The notes under the pieces were generated by a model. That model saw nothing but the letters and a program-made list of their open reading frames with translations, searched no databases and was not told the origin of the DNA. A stretch of 64,000 bases of DNA from Gammaproteobacteria bacterium (GTDB lineage Bacteria > Pseudomonadota > Gammaproteobacteria > Enterobacterales > Psychrobiaceae), in the NCBI GenBank assembly GCA_013214945.1, contig JABSRT010000020.1, forward strand, positions 18,716-82,715. The letters are read 5' to 3'. Position 1 is the first letter of the stretch; every line of letters begins with the position of its first letter. Both the position numbers and the translations under genes were made by a program. Of this stretch, positions 47,653 to 57,496 are shown piece after piece.

Positions 47653-48249
47653 ATGTTTACACCTCAAGCTATTACCCTTACGACCGATAAAGTCACCTTA
47701 CGACCGTTAAGCATGGCGCATTTAAATCAATTTTATCAAGCGGGTTGTTTTAGTGATATTTGGCGTTGGTCATTGCCAGACAAATGCAGCTCGCTTGAGG
47801 CAACGAAAGACTGGTTAGCCTATTCTCAAATCATGATGGCAAGCGGTGAACATGTCGCTTTTGCTATTTTAGATAATCAGACGGGTGATTTTGTCGGTAG
47901 TACCCGCTATTGCGATATTCACCGCGAAGACCGAAACTTAGAAATTGGCTTTACGTTCATTACGCCTAAATATCAACGCAGTCACATTAATACGCATGCC
48001 AAGTATTGCTTGTTAAAACATGCATTTGAAGAACTTGGCGCAATCCGTGTTCAATTTAAAACCCATAAACTTAATGAAAAATCACGCGCGGCAATTCTAC
48101 GTTTAGGCGCAACCTTTGAAGGGATCATGCGTCAGCAAAAGATCTTAAGTGATAATTCAGTTAGAGACAGTGCACTATTTTCGATTATTGATAGTGAATG
48201 GCCGCAGATCAAACAAGCGTTAACGACCAAAATGGACCGAATTACGTAA
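47653..48249 (+). CDS. GNAT acetyltransferase (RimJ/RimL-like)
   Basis: The 198-residue protein is of the Acetyltransf_3 (RimJ-like) class. TTDKVTLRPLSMAHL lies at the start, LEIGFTFITPKYQRSHINTHAK is the acetyl-CoA pyrophosphate-loop region, and VQFKTHKLNEKSRAAILRLGATFEG is typical of N-terminal or small-molecule acetyltransferases. I place the start at 47653 with GGAG six bases before it; the frame is open further upstream, but those codons overlap the operator. It is divergent from the MocR gene and probably its target. The acceptor substrate is unknown. Confidence 0.82.
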   Translation: MFTPQAITLTTDKVTLRPLSMAHLNQFYQAGCFSDIWRWSLPDKCSSLEATKDWLAYSQIMMASGEHVAFAILDNQTGDFVGSTRYCDIHREDRNLEIGFTFITPKYQRSHINTHAKYCLLKHAFEELGAIRVQFKTHKLNEKSRAAILRLGATFEGIMRQQKILSDNSVRDSALFSIIDSEWPQIKQALTTKMDRIT

Positions 48250-48287
48250 AGCATTACATTGGATGGCTGGTGGCCGTGCATCGTTAA

Positions 48288-49190
48288 CTATTCGTTTGAT
48301 TGACTAGTTGAGTTGTTTTTGGTGCCGTTGTGCTGGTGGAACCATGTTAAGGCATGGGGCCATAAGGTTTGTGATTTTCGACTAAAGAACTTCATGTGTC
48401 CTATTTCAGCCAGATCTGGTTTTTGTGGTGACACCGTTAGAGTGTCTACTTTAATTTTTTTGAATACCGATAACATATCGGCTAAATTTTCTTGGTTAGC
48501 AATGTCGTCATCGGTTGCATTAACCCACATCGTTGGCAAGGTTAGTTGATCATAATAATGAGTTGTAATGCTGTGGCCAAATGCGGTTTTAACGTAACCT
48601 TGGCCATTACACCACTGGCGCCACTGATCAGCAACAGCCTGTGGCAGCGGTTCGCCCATGCCTACGAGTTGAGATTTAGTATGGCCAAATAACAAATTGT
48701 TAAGTGGAATAAACAGATTCATGAAAAACTGCGCCTTAAACCAGTAAGGCATTTTCATGTTACTCAAGCGACCCGACGAGCTAGCCACTGTGTACATTGA
48801 GCTAAGCTGGTCAGCGTTATTCATTAAGCCAATCAGCTGTCCGCCTGCGCTATGGCCCACTAAATGGTAGGGAACACCAGGGAAGTGGCTGATTAATGCG
48901 GTTAATGCAGCAGGTAAATCTTGTTCCCCCCAGCATTGTAACGAGGCTTTGCTTTCACGGACATGGCCAACTAATGATTGGCCAATACCACGGTTATCAA
49001 AGGTTAAAACACCGTAGCCATGCTCGGCGAGATAAGTGGCGAAATGACGGTAAAATTGGCGCTTAATTCCGGTCGCAGGGCCAATAACCACAGCAGCTTT
49101 CAGATCACCTTTAGGTTTAAAGAGAGTGCCTGTGAGCTGGTATTTGTCTTGACACTCAAATGTTATTTGCTCTGATTCTACGTGACTCAT
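48288..49190 (-). CDS. Alpha/beta hydrolase
   Basis: This 300-residue cytoplasmic alpha/beta hydrolase has the nucleophile elbow GHSAGG with Ser114, the oxyanion-side segment IGPATGIKRQFYRHFATYL, FDNRGIGQS, and a C-terminal His in AEIGHMKFF. It resembles the COG4757 group, which has no assigned substrate. It is convergent with the acetyltransferase gene (38 bases between stops). Confidence 0.82.
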   Translation of the reverse strand: MSHVESEQITFECQDKYQLTGTLFKPKGDLKAAVVIGPATGIKRQFYRHFATYLAEHGYGVLTFDNRGIGQSLVGHVRESKASLQCWGEQDLPAALTALISHFPGVPYHLVGHSAGGQLIGLMNNADQLSSMYTVASSSGRLSNMKMPYWFKAQFFMNLFIPLNNLLFGHTKSQLVGMGEPLPQAVADQWRQWCNGQGYVKTAFGHSITTHYYDQLTLPTMWVNATDDDIANQENLADMLSVFKKIKVDTLTVSPQKPDLAEIGHMKFFSRKSQTLWPHALTWFHQHNGTKNNSTSQSNE

Positions 49191-49345
49191 TCTCGTCCCA
49201 GTAAGATTAATTTACGAACATTCATTCTTTCAGCAGGTTAGACCAGTGTCAAATAGTTTATTTGTTGGAAATACAAGGTCATTAAAATCATCAAGGATTA
49301 TCGGTTAAGACTGCTCGTTTCACGTTTACTAAAAATTGGCTAAAA

Positions 49346-49373
49346 GCGCAATTTTGTACAAACAATTGTGCGC
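49346..49373. promoter_or_regulatory. Nested palindrome upstream of the AraC gene
   Basis: TTTGTACAAA (49353-49362) is a perfect 10-bp palindrome nested in a looser inverted pair GCGCAATT ... AATTGTGCGC. It lies about 50 bases before the AraC-family start and could be a regulator site or promoter element. Confidence 0.35.
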
Positions 49374-49420
49374 GTTTTACGCTACATTACCCAGTAGTCA
49401 ATTTTATATGGTTTAGTGTT

Positions 49421-50251
49421 ATGGCATCAGCAACAGAGCGCGTTCAGTTTAAACACCTGCAAGAACTTGGTGGGCTTGAAATGGTCGACGCCAATTTTTG
49501 TCATTATAATTTCTCTAAGCACTGCCACGACACTTATTCAATTAATGTTATTGAAAAGGGTGCTCAAGTATTTGATAGTGCGGGTATTAAGTACATCGCG
49601 CCGGAGCGTAGCATTATTATTGTCAATGCCGATGAGGTGCATACCGGACAATCTGCCAGCCAAGCCGGTTGGTCATATCGCGGCTTATCACCAACCCCTG
49701 CACAATTTACACAATTGGCCGAAGATGTCGGTTTAGCGTCCGGATTCGCGCCGTATTTCCCCCAGGCAGTGATTGAAGATAGTCAAATGGCCAATCAACT
49801 AAGCCAACTTTTTACGACACTTGCGTTGTCAGACAACCCATTGCTGCGTGAAACGATGCTCTATGGTGTGCTTACCCGGTTGATGTTAAAACACGGTAAA
49901 ACCAGCAAAGATCTCGATAATACCCGCACTTCAAATGTCAAAATGGAATGGGTCCGTCAGTATATTCAGGATAATTTGAATCAGCAAATTTCCTTGGAGC
50001 AACTGGCAACCTTAACCGATTTTTCGCCTTTTTATCTGGTTAGACAATTTCAAAAACGTTATGGCTTACCGCCACATGCCTATCAAATTCAACATCGGTT
50101 ACGTAAAAGTAAAACCTTGCTGCGCCAAGGACATAAAGTGGTTGATGTCGCGACCGATATTGGTTTTTACGATCAAAGTCATTTTCATCGTCATTTCAAA
50201 AGAGCCAATGGGGTTACGCCAAGTAATTATGCGCGTCAGGTGGCAAGTTAG
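49421..50251 (+). CDS. AraC-family regulator of the azlCD pair
   Basis: The 276-residue protein has an N-terminal cupin-like ligand domain (HYNFSKHCHDTYSINVIEKG, PERSIIIVNADEVHTG). A C-terminal double helix-turn-helix follows (QQISLEQLATLTDFSPFYLVRQFQKRYG and VVDVATDIGFYDQSHFHRHFKR). AraC proteins of this layout commonly precede azlC and azlD, as here, and probably activate them in response to an amino acid or analogue. The effector is unknown. Confidence 0.85.
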   Translation: MASATERVQFKHLQELGGLEMVDANFCHYNFSKHCHDTYSINVIEKGAQVFDSAGIKYIAPERSIIIVNADEVHTGQSASQAGWSYRGLSPTPAQFTQLAEDVGLASGFAPYFPQAVIEDSQMANQLSQLFTTLALSDNPLLRETMLYGVLTRLMLKHGKTSKDLDNTRTSNVKMEWVRQYIQDNLNQQISLEQLATLTDFSPFYLVRQFQKRYGLPPHAYQIQHRLRKSKTLLRQGHKVVDVATDIGFYDQSHFHRHFKRANGVTPSNYARQVAS

Positions 50252-50358
50252 CCGCCGTTTACCCTCGCAATAGAGTAAACCCTGTGCAATAACATCCAAT
50301 TTTTTGTATCCCAGCAGTGAGATGCTTGCAGCTTCAGTGATTAATCTTGGAGTATGCA

Positions 50359-51111
50359 ATGGCACTTAATCGAAAATCTGCCTATTTATATCGAGCACGA
50401 CAAGGCGCATTAGATATGCTGCCCTTAAACTTAGCCGTTTTACCTTGGGGAATTTTGTGCGGTTCGTTAGCTATTCAACGTGACTTTAGTACGTTAGAAG
50501 CCTTATTAATGCCAGCTTTAGTTTTTGCTGGCGCTGTACAGCTGATTGTTACTCAATTGATGTACGAACAAGCGCCGTTAGTGACCATTCTATTCACAGC
50601 AACTGTTATCAGTTCACGGCATTTTTTATATGGGCTAGCGCTACGAGACAAGTTAAAACACTTACCGCTTCGTTGGCGCGCCAGCCTTGGGTTTTTATTA
50701 ACCGATGAATTATTTGCGTTATCGGGCCAGTCTAAATCGTTGCGGGGGAAACTGCAATTGGTCTATGGACTTGGCGCCGGCGGCAGTTTTTATCTGAGCT
50801 GGTTACTGTGGAATGTGATTGGTATTGTCGCTGGCGGCTACTTGCCAGATCTGACCAATTTAGGGCTTGATTTTGCCATAGCAGTCACCTTTATAGCCTT
50901 GGTCATTCCATCGATAGTCAATGTTGCCATGATCGTGACCGTGGTGGTTGCTGCGCTGTTATCTGTTATTTTCAAGTTGCTTAACTGGGAGCTCGGCTTG
51001 GTGTTAGCATCGGTTATCGCGATGTACTGTGGGTACCTTACGACGACAATTCAGGCGAAGTTAGTGATTAATAATAAGTGCCATGTACAATCACTCGAGG
51101 AATTACAATGA
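50359..51111 (+). CDS. azlC: AzlC-type branched-chain amino acid exporter subunit
   Basis: This 250-residue integral membrane protein has about seven or eight hydrophobic segments and matches the AzlC family (LPLNLAVLPWGILCGSLAI, ATVISSRHFLYGLALRDKL). AzlC and AzlD together export branched-chain amino acids or their analogues across the inner membrane. I start at the ATG at 50359, which has GGAG six bases upstream; the TTG four codons earlier overlaps that site. The stop overlaps the azlD start (ATGA). Confidence 0.88.
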   Translation: MALNRKSAYLYRARQGALDMLPLNLAVLPWGILCGSLAIQRDFSTLEALLMPALVFAGAVQLIVTQLMYEQAPLVTILFTATVISSRHFLYGLALRDKLKHLPLRWRASLGFLLTDELFALSGQSKSLRGKLQLVYGLGAGGSFYLSWLLWNVIGIVAGGYLPDLTNLGLDFAIAVTFIALVIPSIVNVAMIVTVVVAALLSVIFKLLNWELGLVLASVIAMYCGYLTTTIQAKLVINNKCHVQSLEELQ

Positions 51112-51425
51112 ATCTGCTGACCATTGTGCTATTAGCCATCATTACTTTTACCAGTCGTTATCTGTTTTTACATCCAAGCCTACCATTACGGATAGGTCCT
51201 AAGATGGGCCACTTTTTAACGTTTAGTGCGCCAGCCGTATTAACCGCAATATGGGTGCCAATAATCTTTGCTAAAGACAGTCAATTAAACCTTAGCCCGA
51301 CCAACCCTTATTTATTAGCAGCACTTGTCGCCATAGTTGTGGCGAAGAAAACCAGCAGTATTTATTTAACCTTAATTACTAGCATGGTGCTTTTTGTGTT
51401 GTTACGCCTTTATCTGCCTGTTTAG
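51108..51425 (+). CDS. azlD: AzlD-type exporter subunit
   Basis: This 105-residue membrane protein has four hydrophobic segments and the family motif TFTSRYLFLHPSLPL near the start and SAPAVLTAIWVPIIF in the middle. It is the small partner of AzlC. The ATG overlaps the azlC stop by four bases, with GAGGAA before it, so the two are translationally coupled. Confidence 0.88.
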   Translation: MNLLTIVLLAIITFTSRYLFLHPSLPLRIGPKMGHFLTFSAPAVLTAIWVPIIFAKDSQLNLSPTNPYLLAALVAIVVAKKTSSIYLTLITSMVLFVLLRLYLPV

Positions 51426-51469
51426 CTTGGGCCAGTAGCGTGGTTCGGCTAATAAGTTCAAGCTAAAAT

Positions 51470-51508
51470 AGGCAAAAAGAAACCCAGAGTAGCGAACTAC
51501 TCTGGGCA
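51470..51508 (-). terminator. Strong terminator (UUCG loop) after the YjiH-type gene
   Basis: On the minus strand CCCAGAGTAG and CTACTCTGGG form a perfect ten-base-pair stem closed by a UUCG tetraloop, followed by TTTCTTTTT. The azlD gene on the other strand ends 45 bases away and may share the stem. Confidence 0.9.
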
Positions 51509-51529
51509 ACTGAAACTTAGAACCGCTAA

Positions 51530-52885
51530 TTAGAAAATTAGGTGCGCTAAACCAGCAATGATTGGCAATGTTACTAAGGTTCTTAGGATGAAAATTAAGA
51601 ACAATTCAGCGATGTTTACTGGGATTTTGCTGCCCAATAATAATGCGCCGACTTCACTTAGGTAAATCAATTGGGTAACGGATAACGCCGCGATGACAAA
51701 ACGGGTCATATCCGATTCAATTGAACCCGCTAAAATTGACGGAATAAACATATCGGCAAAACCAACAACTACTGTTTGTGATGCGCTAACAGCTTCTGGA
51801 ATTTGCAATAATTCAAGTAATGGAATAAACGGCATGCCCAAGTACTGGAATACAGGTGTGTATTCAGCAATGATAAGTGCAATGGTACCAATACCCATAA
51901 TTACTGGGATAACCCCAAACACCATATCAACAGCATTTTTTACGCCATCGTTTAACGTTTGCTTAAAGCCATTAGCCTGTGATGCTTTTGCTAATGCTTG
52001 CTCGAGGCCCCATGAGAAAACGTTATGGCCTTGTGGAATAACTTCGTCGTCTGGCTTAGGTGCAGTGCCATCGATATACAGATCTTTTTTCCATGACAAT
52101 GGCGGCAGCTTAGGCACGATTATCGCAGCCATAATACCAGCAAAACAAACGGTTAAATAAAACGGTACAAACATGTGCTCTAATTTAACTTGAGAAATAA
52201 CCACTAAAGAAAAAGTAATTGAAACAGCAGAGAACGTGGTGCCAACAACAGCAGCTTCACGTTGAGTATAAAGGCGGGCTTCATATTGCTTGCTGGTCAT
52301 TAAGATAGCGACACTGCCATCACCTAACCACGATGTCATACAGTCGACTGCACTGCGACCTGGTAAATTGAAGACCGGACGCATAATTTTAGTCAGCAGG
52401 GTACCAACGAACTCTAATAGACCAAAATTCATTAATAATGGCATTAGCATACCGGCTAGAATGAAAACGCTAAATAAAGAAGGTAACAGGTCATTTAGAA
52501 TTAATGCACCAGTGCCACCAGAAGTGATCGCTTCTGGCCCAACTTCTAAAAACGTTAATGTCACAAACGTCGCGCCTAATAAGCGAACTAACAACCAAAC
52601 TGGGGTGACATTAAATAACGAATTAAAAAAGCTATGCTCGGTGATTAATTTTGGTTTGAACAGCTTCGTTAATACCGATACCGCCGTACTAAAAACAATA
52701 ACGCCAGTTACAATTGCGGTAACGGAGTCACCAAGAATACTTAACATGCTTTTCGATACGATGGCAATAGGAATGGTTATTGCGTCATGGTAGCTAATAG
52801 GTGTCATAAATAATAGTAAGCCTATTAATGACGGAATAATAAATGTCAGCATCGTCTTGATGCCGTATGTTGTTTTTGTAGTCAC
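51530..52885 (-). CDS. YjiH-family membrane protein (nucleoside-recognition/Gate domain)
   Basis: The 451-residue protein is almost wholly hydrophobic, with about ten membrane segments, and matches the YjiH group of Gate (nucleoside-recognition) domain proteins. It has LEVGPEAITSGGTGALILNDLLP, a conserved SWLGDGSVAILMTSKQYEARLYTQREAAVVGTTFS block, and a second related half near the C-terminus (MFIPSILAGSIESDMTRFVIAALSVTQLIYLSE). It is probably a transporter; the substrate is not known. It has its own strong terminator and no co-directional neighbour. Confidence 0.82.
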   Translation of the reverse strand: MTTKTTYGIKTMLTFIIPSLIGLLLFMTPISYHDAITIPIAIVSKSMLSILGDSVTAIVTGVIVFSTAVSVLTKLFKPKLITEHSFFNSLFNVTPVWLLVRLLGATFVTLTFLEVGPEAITSGGTGALILNDLLPSLFSVFILAGMLMPLLMNFGLLEFVGTLLTKIMRPVFNLPGRSAVDCMTSWLGDGSVAILMTSKQYEARLYTQREAAVVGTTFSAVSITFSLVVISQVKLEHMFVPFYLTVCFAGIMAAIIVPKLPPLSWKKDLYIDGTAPKPDDEVIPQGHNVFSWGLEQALAKASQANGFKQTLNDGVKNAVDMVFGVIPVIMGIGTIALIIAEYTPVFQYLGMPFIPLLELLQIPEAVSASQTVVVGFADMFIPSILAGSIESDMTRFVIAALSVTQLIYLSEVGALLLGSKIPVNIAELFLIFILRTLVTLPIIAGLAHLIF

Positions 52886-53780
52886 TTCATTTACCTTAAC
52901 TTGGGTTTTCTTGATGTGTAATTTAGTTAACAGCTATCTTTAACGTCGCACTAAGTTGGCATACTCATACAAGTTGAGGGCGGCAGATTACCTATTTAAT
53001 CTCGCTATGTAAAATCAAAACGTTTGAATTTTGAGCATGCAGTTAGCGCTCATTTGCATATTTATTCACGCTTAATAACAAACTATTCGCCAGGTCAGGT
53101 GGGGATGTTAAAGGTTAGTTAAATCAATTAGTTGGCAACGTAAGTGGTGTGACATCGTTCGCCAAGTTAAGTCAATGAATCATAGGTGTTTACTGCTGGG
53201 TTTTAGCTTTGATTAGTGTAGGGGAGGTGAATTTTATAATGTTAACATTTTGGTGCTGCGATGTTGGATTTGTGAATGTTAACGCAGTGTTTTTTTTGTT
53301 GGTACGGCTAAATAAAAGTTAATAAATTTGTTGCACCTCGTTAACCATAACTCAATAAATAGACGAGCCGGTTACATTTTGAACTACGACTTTTGTCTAA
53401 GGCTGTTTGATGGGTAATTTGTTCAATTGCTTAACGGTAAAGTTAGCGGTTGTTGTTAGCAGTTGATCCCGTCAATCAGCATGATAAATGATCACCACTG
53501 GTGCTAACCATTGCACTAAATCATTGGTAAGCTTTGATATCTTCAATAGAAGCGTAAATTGATGTCAGTTAAAAAATGCGATATTAATACCATTGGCATT
53601 AAATAGTTGTGCTAATCAAATAAACAATATCGCTATCATTGCGGCACTCTCAATCCCAATAGCTAGCTGTTAGTCGGAAATTGCGCCTTGCTGTTACTCA
53701 TATTACTGGGGCACAACAAAATCACATAATTAATACAAATGATATAAGATACATTTTAAAGTCGTTGTGCCGGAGTCAAT
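52886..53780. other. 895-base gap between the YjiH-type gene and acpH
   Basis: I find no ORF of family character in this, the longest gap in the window. It holds two copies of AATGTTAAC (53238-53246 and about 53275-53283), a possible 27-codon ORF listed separately, and AT-rich promoter-like DNA near both ends. I see no RNA gene signature such as a T-run hairpin. Confidence 0.5.
53239..53322 (+). CDS. Candidate 27-residue hydrophobic small protein
   Basis: An ATG lies eleven bases after GGGGAGG, one of the strongest ribosome sites in the window. It opens a 27-codon frame (MLTFWCCDVGFVNVNAVF, then FLLVRLNKS) ending in TAA. The middle is hydrophobic and the end basic, as in small membrane proteins. 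There is no conservation evidence, so this is only a candidate. Confidence 0.2.
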   Translation: MLTFWCCDVGFVNVNAVFFLLVRLNKS

Positions 53781-54371
53781 GTGAACTTTTTAGCCCATGC
53801 CCATTTAGCCTACCTTACTAATACCTCAATCACCGGTAACTTGCTTGGTGACTTTATCAAAGGTTCGGTACTTGATCAGCTTAAACCCTCTTGGCAGCGG
53901 GGCGTTCGATTGCATCGAAAAATAGACATTTACACCGATAGTCATCTTTCTCTTAAACCGTTGAAAGTCGAACTTGGGCCTCTGCGACGGTTTTCGGGCA
54001 TAATCCTCGATATATTATTAGATCACATTATTGCTAAGAATTTTGAAGATTTTGGTAATATTGCATTAATCGACTTTGCGCAGCTAGTATATCAAGATTT
54101 GGCAATTGATCGGGCGCAGCAACCAAGCAAGTTTGAAGCGGTAACTCAGCGGATGATAGCAGGGGACTGGTTATATAATTATCAAAACCTGGACATAATA
54201 GAGCAGGCACTTATTCGAACCTCACAAAGGATCAGCATTAAACCTGATTTTAGACCGGCACTTGTTTGGTATCAGCGGCACCAACAACATATTGATGATG
54301 TCGGAACCGCTTTTTATCGTGACTTAATTGCGCATAGTCGCCAGCAGGCCATTATACTAAGCGCAAATTGA
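53781..54371 (+). CDS. acpH: Acyl carrier protein phosphodiesterase
   Basis: The 196-residue protein matches E. coli AcpH, with MNFLAHAHLA, GNLLGDFIKG, LHRKIDIYTDSH and LDILLDHIIAK as the metal-binding HD-like residues. The enzyme removes the 4'-phosphopantetheine group from holo-ACP, giving apo-ACP. The start is GTG at 53781 with CGGAG six bases upstream; an overlapping ATG at 53779 is out of frame. The gene converges on the peroxiredoxin gene. Confidence 0.92.
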   Translation: MNFLAHAHLAYLTNTSITGNLLGDFIKGSVLDQLKPSWQRGVRLHRKIDIYTDSHLSLKPLKVELGPLRRFSGIILDILLDHIIAKNFEDFGNIALIDFAQLVYQDLAIDRAQQPSKFEAVTQRMIAGDWLYNYQNLDIIEQALIRTSQRISIKPDFRPALVWYQRHQQHIDDVGTAFYRDLIAHSRQQAIILSAN

Positions 54372-54406
54372 ACGACAGTTCATTGTAAACCACTTAATAT
54401 CTATTT

Positions 54407-54886
54407 TTATAGGGCGTCAAGCATCGTTTGAGCGTCGCTAACATTAAAAGACTTCGGCTGCTCAATATTGAGTTTGGTTACCACACCATTGGTAATTAAC
54501 ATTGAATAACGTTGTGAGCGTAAACCACCGAAACTTCCTGTTTCCGTTGATAAGCCCAGTGCTTGGGTAAAAGCACCATCGCCATCGGCAAGCATCATAA
54601 TATTGTCCTTGTTTACGTTATGAGCTTCTCCCCACGCATTCATCACGAATGCATCATTAACTGATAGGCAAATAATGGCTTCAACCCCTTTGGCTTTTAT
54701 TTGTTCAGCCAACATTATATAACCTGGTAAATGCGAATTTGAACAAGTAGGGGTAAAAGCGCCAGGTACGGCAAATAATACGACCTTTTTATCGTTAAAC
54801 AACTCGGCACTGGTGTGCGTTGTTGATGAGGTCGATATTAATTGCTGCAATTCGCCATTAGGCATTTTGTCATTTAGTTTGATCAT
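54407..54886 (-). CDS. Peroxiredoxin, Prx5/redoxin type
   Basis: The 159-residue protein is a Prx5-class peroxiredoxin: PGAFTPTCSNSHLPGY holds the peroxidatic Cys, and RYSMLITNGVV is the conserved C-terminal part. It reduces hydrogen peroxide or alkyl peroxides using glutathione or a thioredoxin-like donor. No glutaredoxin domain is fused. I prefer the ATG at 54886 (family start MIKL-type) over one four codons upstream, whose ribosome site would abut the start codon. The gene after it on the other strand is convergent. Confidence 0.9.
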   Translation of the reverse strand: MIKLNDKMPNGELQQLISTSSTTHTSAELFNDKKVVLFAVPGAFTPTCSNSHLPGYIMLAEQIKAKGVEAIICLSVNDAFVMNAWGEAHNVNKDNIMMLADGDGAFTQALGLSTETGSFGGLRSQRYSMLITNGVVTKLNIEQPKSFNVSDAQTMLDAL

Positions 54887-55116
54887 CTGTTTTTCCATCC
54901 TTGACAGCGAAATGTGTCAATCCTTAAATTGGTATAAGTGTTTGTTTGCTTAAGTTAGATTCAAATATATCTCAGTAGAATATTACTTAGTTAGCGACAA
55001 ATGTCTAGCGCGTTAAAGCTAAGTTTTCAATTAGAATTGAACCATTTTCGTGAAGGCCTACGTCAAATGTTGCGCCAGTTGGTGTGCTTGAACTCGTGCA
55101 GATGGCCAATTAAAGT

Positions 55117-55326
55117 CTATCTTGGTTTTGGCAGTGCTTTTATCACTAAAAATTGGGCAATAGGGGAAACAAGAAAGACAGTCGGCAGGGCAACCGGCCA
55201 CGACAACAAGAAAGCGTCACGCCATGCTAGCCAAAAGTTAGGATCGGACAAGCCAAGACGTGAAATAATAATCACCCCGCTCATAATTGCACTCATTAAA
55301 AACGACATCGTAAATGCCATAAACAA
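55117..55326 (-). CDS. DUF2798-family small membrane protein
   Basis: This 69-residue frame has two membrane segments (FTMSFLMSAIMSGVIII and LLSWPVALPTVFLVSPIAQFL) around a WLAWRDAF turn, the DUF2798 pattern. A 114-residue frame on the plus strand over the same bases is basic and has no family look, so it is a shadow. The start is uncertain. The frame reads back to SYQIKYRLF, which looks like the family N-terminus, but it meets a stop before any good ATG; TTG at 55326 or ATG at 55320 are the options. Function is unknown. Confidence 0.6.
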   Translation of the reverse strand: MFMAFTMSFLMSAIMSGVIIISRLGLSDPNFWLAWRDAFLLSWPVALPTVFLVSPIAQFLVIKALPKPR

Positions 55327-55654
55327 TCTATATTTTATTTGGTAACTGATAAGGTCAGGCTCCTGACTATTTTAACGATATTTACCGCTATAATTTCTGT
55401 TTTAGTGACAACATAATGTCATTAAAGTGATGTTAATTCAAACATTTTAAAAAATCGCCAGTTGTGCTAATCGTTATATCAATCAGCAAACGCTGACATG
55501 AAATCTTTGTTGGAATTGTGTTTTATTGATTTTTTTGTACGTTGGATTGTTGTTGTTTTTGCATTGCCAGTAATCTCGCTAATATAGACTATAATTTCTT
55601 GACGATTTGGCTTATTAATTATCGCATTATAAGTGACGTTTATCGGAGGCATAT

Positions 55655-57341
55655 ATGAAGCACTTCACCGACCTAAAGATTAGCAGTAAGTTATCTGGAC
55701 TCATATCAATACTACTACTGGTAATGGGCATTATCGTTGGCTTTGGCATTGCTAAAATGAAAACTATCGGTTATGAGCTCGACACCATTGCTTTTGAAGA
55801 CATGCCATTAATAGAACTGACTTCTGAACTGACGGTAAAACAATTAGAGACGGCATTACTTTTGGAGCAAGTATTGAGATCTGCTGCTGTTAAACCAGCG
55901 CCTGATGCTAAAAGTATTACTGAAGTGTCTGGTGAAATTCACCAAATAAGTCGGGATGTCGACCAAGAAATAATAAAGGCCAGCGCGCTACTGACTAAAG
56001 CGATTGACCATGCACTTACGCCTGAGATTCGTATTACTGAGCAAAAGTTGGCTAAACAGTTAGCGAGCTTAAAAAGTAAACATTCTAGTTATGAAACTCA
56101 TGTTTTTACGTTGCTGACTCACATTGAACAAGGCCGGTTAGAGCAAGCATCGAGCTTGGCTGCGACGACAGAACACGAACAACAAGAACTTAACCACGAA
56201 TTAGAAATCTTCTTAGTAGCCATCGAACATTTAACAGATGCTGCGTTAGATGTTGTCAAACACGAGGAAGAGTCTGCACTTGCAGGAATGATTAGCCTGG
56301 CAGTGCTTGCCTTATTAATCAGCCTACCACTAGGGTACTTGGTGACTAAGAGTGTAACTCGTCCGATAAAGTCAGCCGTAATATTAGCCAATGAGATGGC
56401 TCAGGGAAATTTATCGGTTACGACAAAGACAGCCGGTAAAGATGAAACAGCCCAGTTACTCAACTCAATGGCTGATATGGCTGCTAAGCTCCGGCAAATG
56501 ATTATGCAAGTTAGCCGCTCATCGGTTGAAATGGTGACGGCTACTGAAGCACTTTCGGTCGTTAGCGAACAAAACAATACGGCGATCAATCAACAACGAG
56601 CAGATACTCAATTAGTGGCCCAATCGATGACTGAAATGGTTAATTCGGTGCTAGCGGTTAAAAATAATGCACTTAGTGCTGAGCAGATTGCCCAGCAAGC
56701 TAATATTGAAGCTGGTAGAGGAGCCGCTGTGGTCAAGGAAAGTCAACAATCAATAAATCAGCTTGTTGCTAAAGTGACCAATGCCTCTGACAAAATCAAT
56801 GTCCTAAAAAATGGTAGCAATGATATTGGCGGGATTGTCGGCGTAATTAGTGGCATTGCCGATCAAACCAACTTGCTCGCATTAAATGCGGCAATCGAAG
56901 CAGCTCGCGCTGGTGAACAGGGGCGCGGTTTTGCTGTAGTCGCGGACGAAGTTCGCTCACTTGCTCAACGCACTCAGTCGTCAACCCAAGAAATAACAAG
57001 CTTAGTCCAGCGCTTACAGCTAGGTGCTACGTCTGCGGTTGAAGTGATGGATGAAAGCCGAGTACAAGTTAGAAGCCAGCGCCGAGCTAGCTGCAAAAGC
57101 AGGGCAGTCACTAGACACAATAACCTCGGCAGTATCAAGCATCATGGATATGAATGCGAAAATATCATCTGCCTGTCAGCAACAATCTATTGTTGCTGAA
57201 GAAATTAACCACAATGTGGCAAATATTAGTGACTCCAGCGATGAAATATTACGAGGTGCGCAGCAAAACGAACTTTCTAGTGAGCAACTTGCGAGCCTTG
57301 CTCATGCCATGCAACAGCTAATGAAACAGTTTAAGCTTTGA
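55655..57341 (+). pseudogene. Transmembrane methyl-accepting chemotaxis protein, frameshifted
   Basis: The protein has a membrane helix (14-35), a periplasmic helical domain to about 205, a second helix (212-232), HAMP and a cytoplasmic signalling domain with the tip [36 protein letters not shown]. The frame breaks near 57071. Reading CAAGTT-A-GAAGCC, one extra A shifts the frame, so the product would end at 57199 with 25 foreign residues. Dropping that base restores a continuous 561-residue receptor in which ...VMDESRVQV joins [17 protein letters not shown] with family spacing. The CheW-binding tip is before the break; the last methylation helix is lost. It is either a recent mutation or a sequencing error. 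The upstream start is the ATG at 55655 after GGAGG. Confidence 0.85.
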
Positions 57342-57496
57342 GCATAATAATACGGTAACTTATTGCTGGAATTGTGCGCTGACGCTTGGTCAATACAGCA
57401 GTGCTAAAATGCTCATTTCAATGGTAGTATTTATACCGAGCATTAGTACGGTATTGACCAATGTTTACAGATCAGCGTTACGTTAAGGATAAATTC

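Noticed and set aside
55001..55345. 114-residue plus-strand frame
   Set aside because: It overlies the DUF2798-like minus-strand frame, is basic and has no family character; the minus-strand reading has clear membrane segments.
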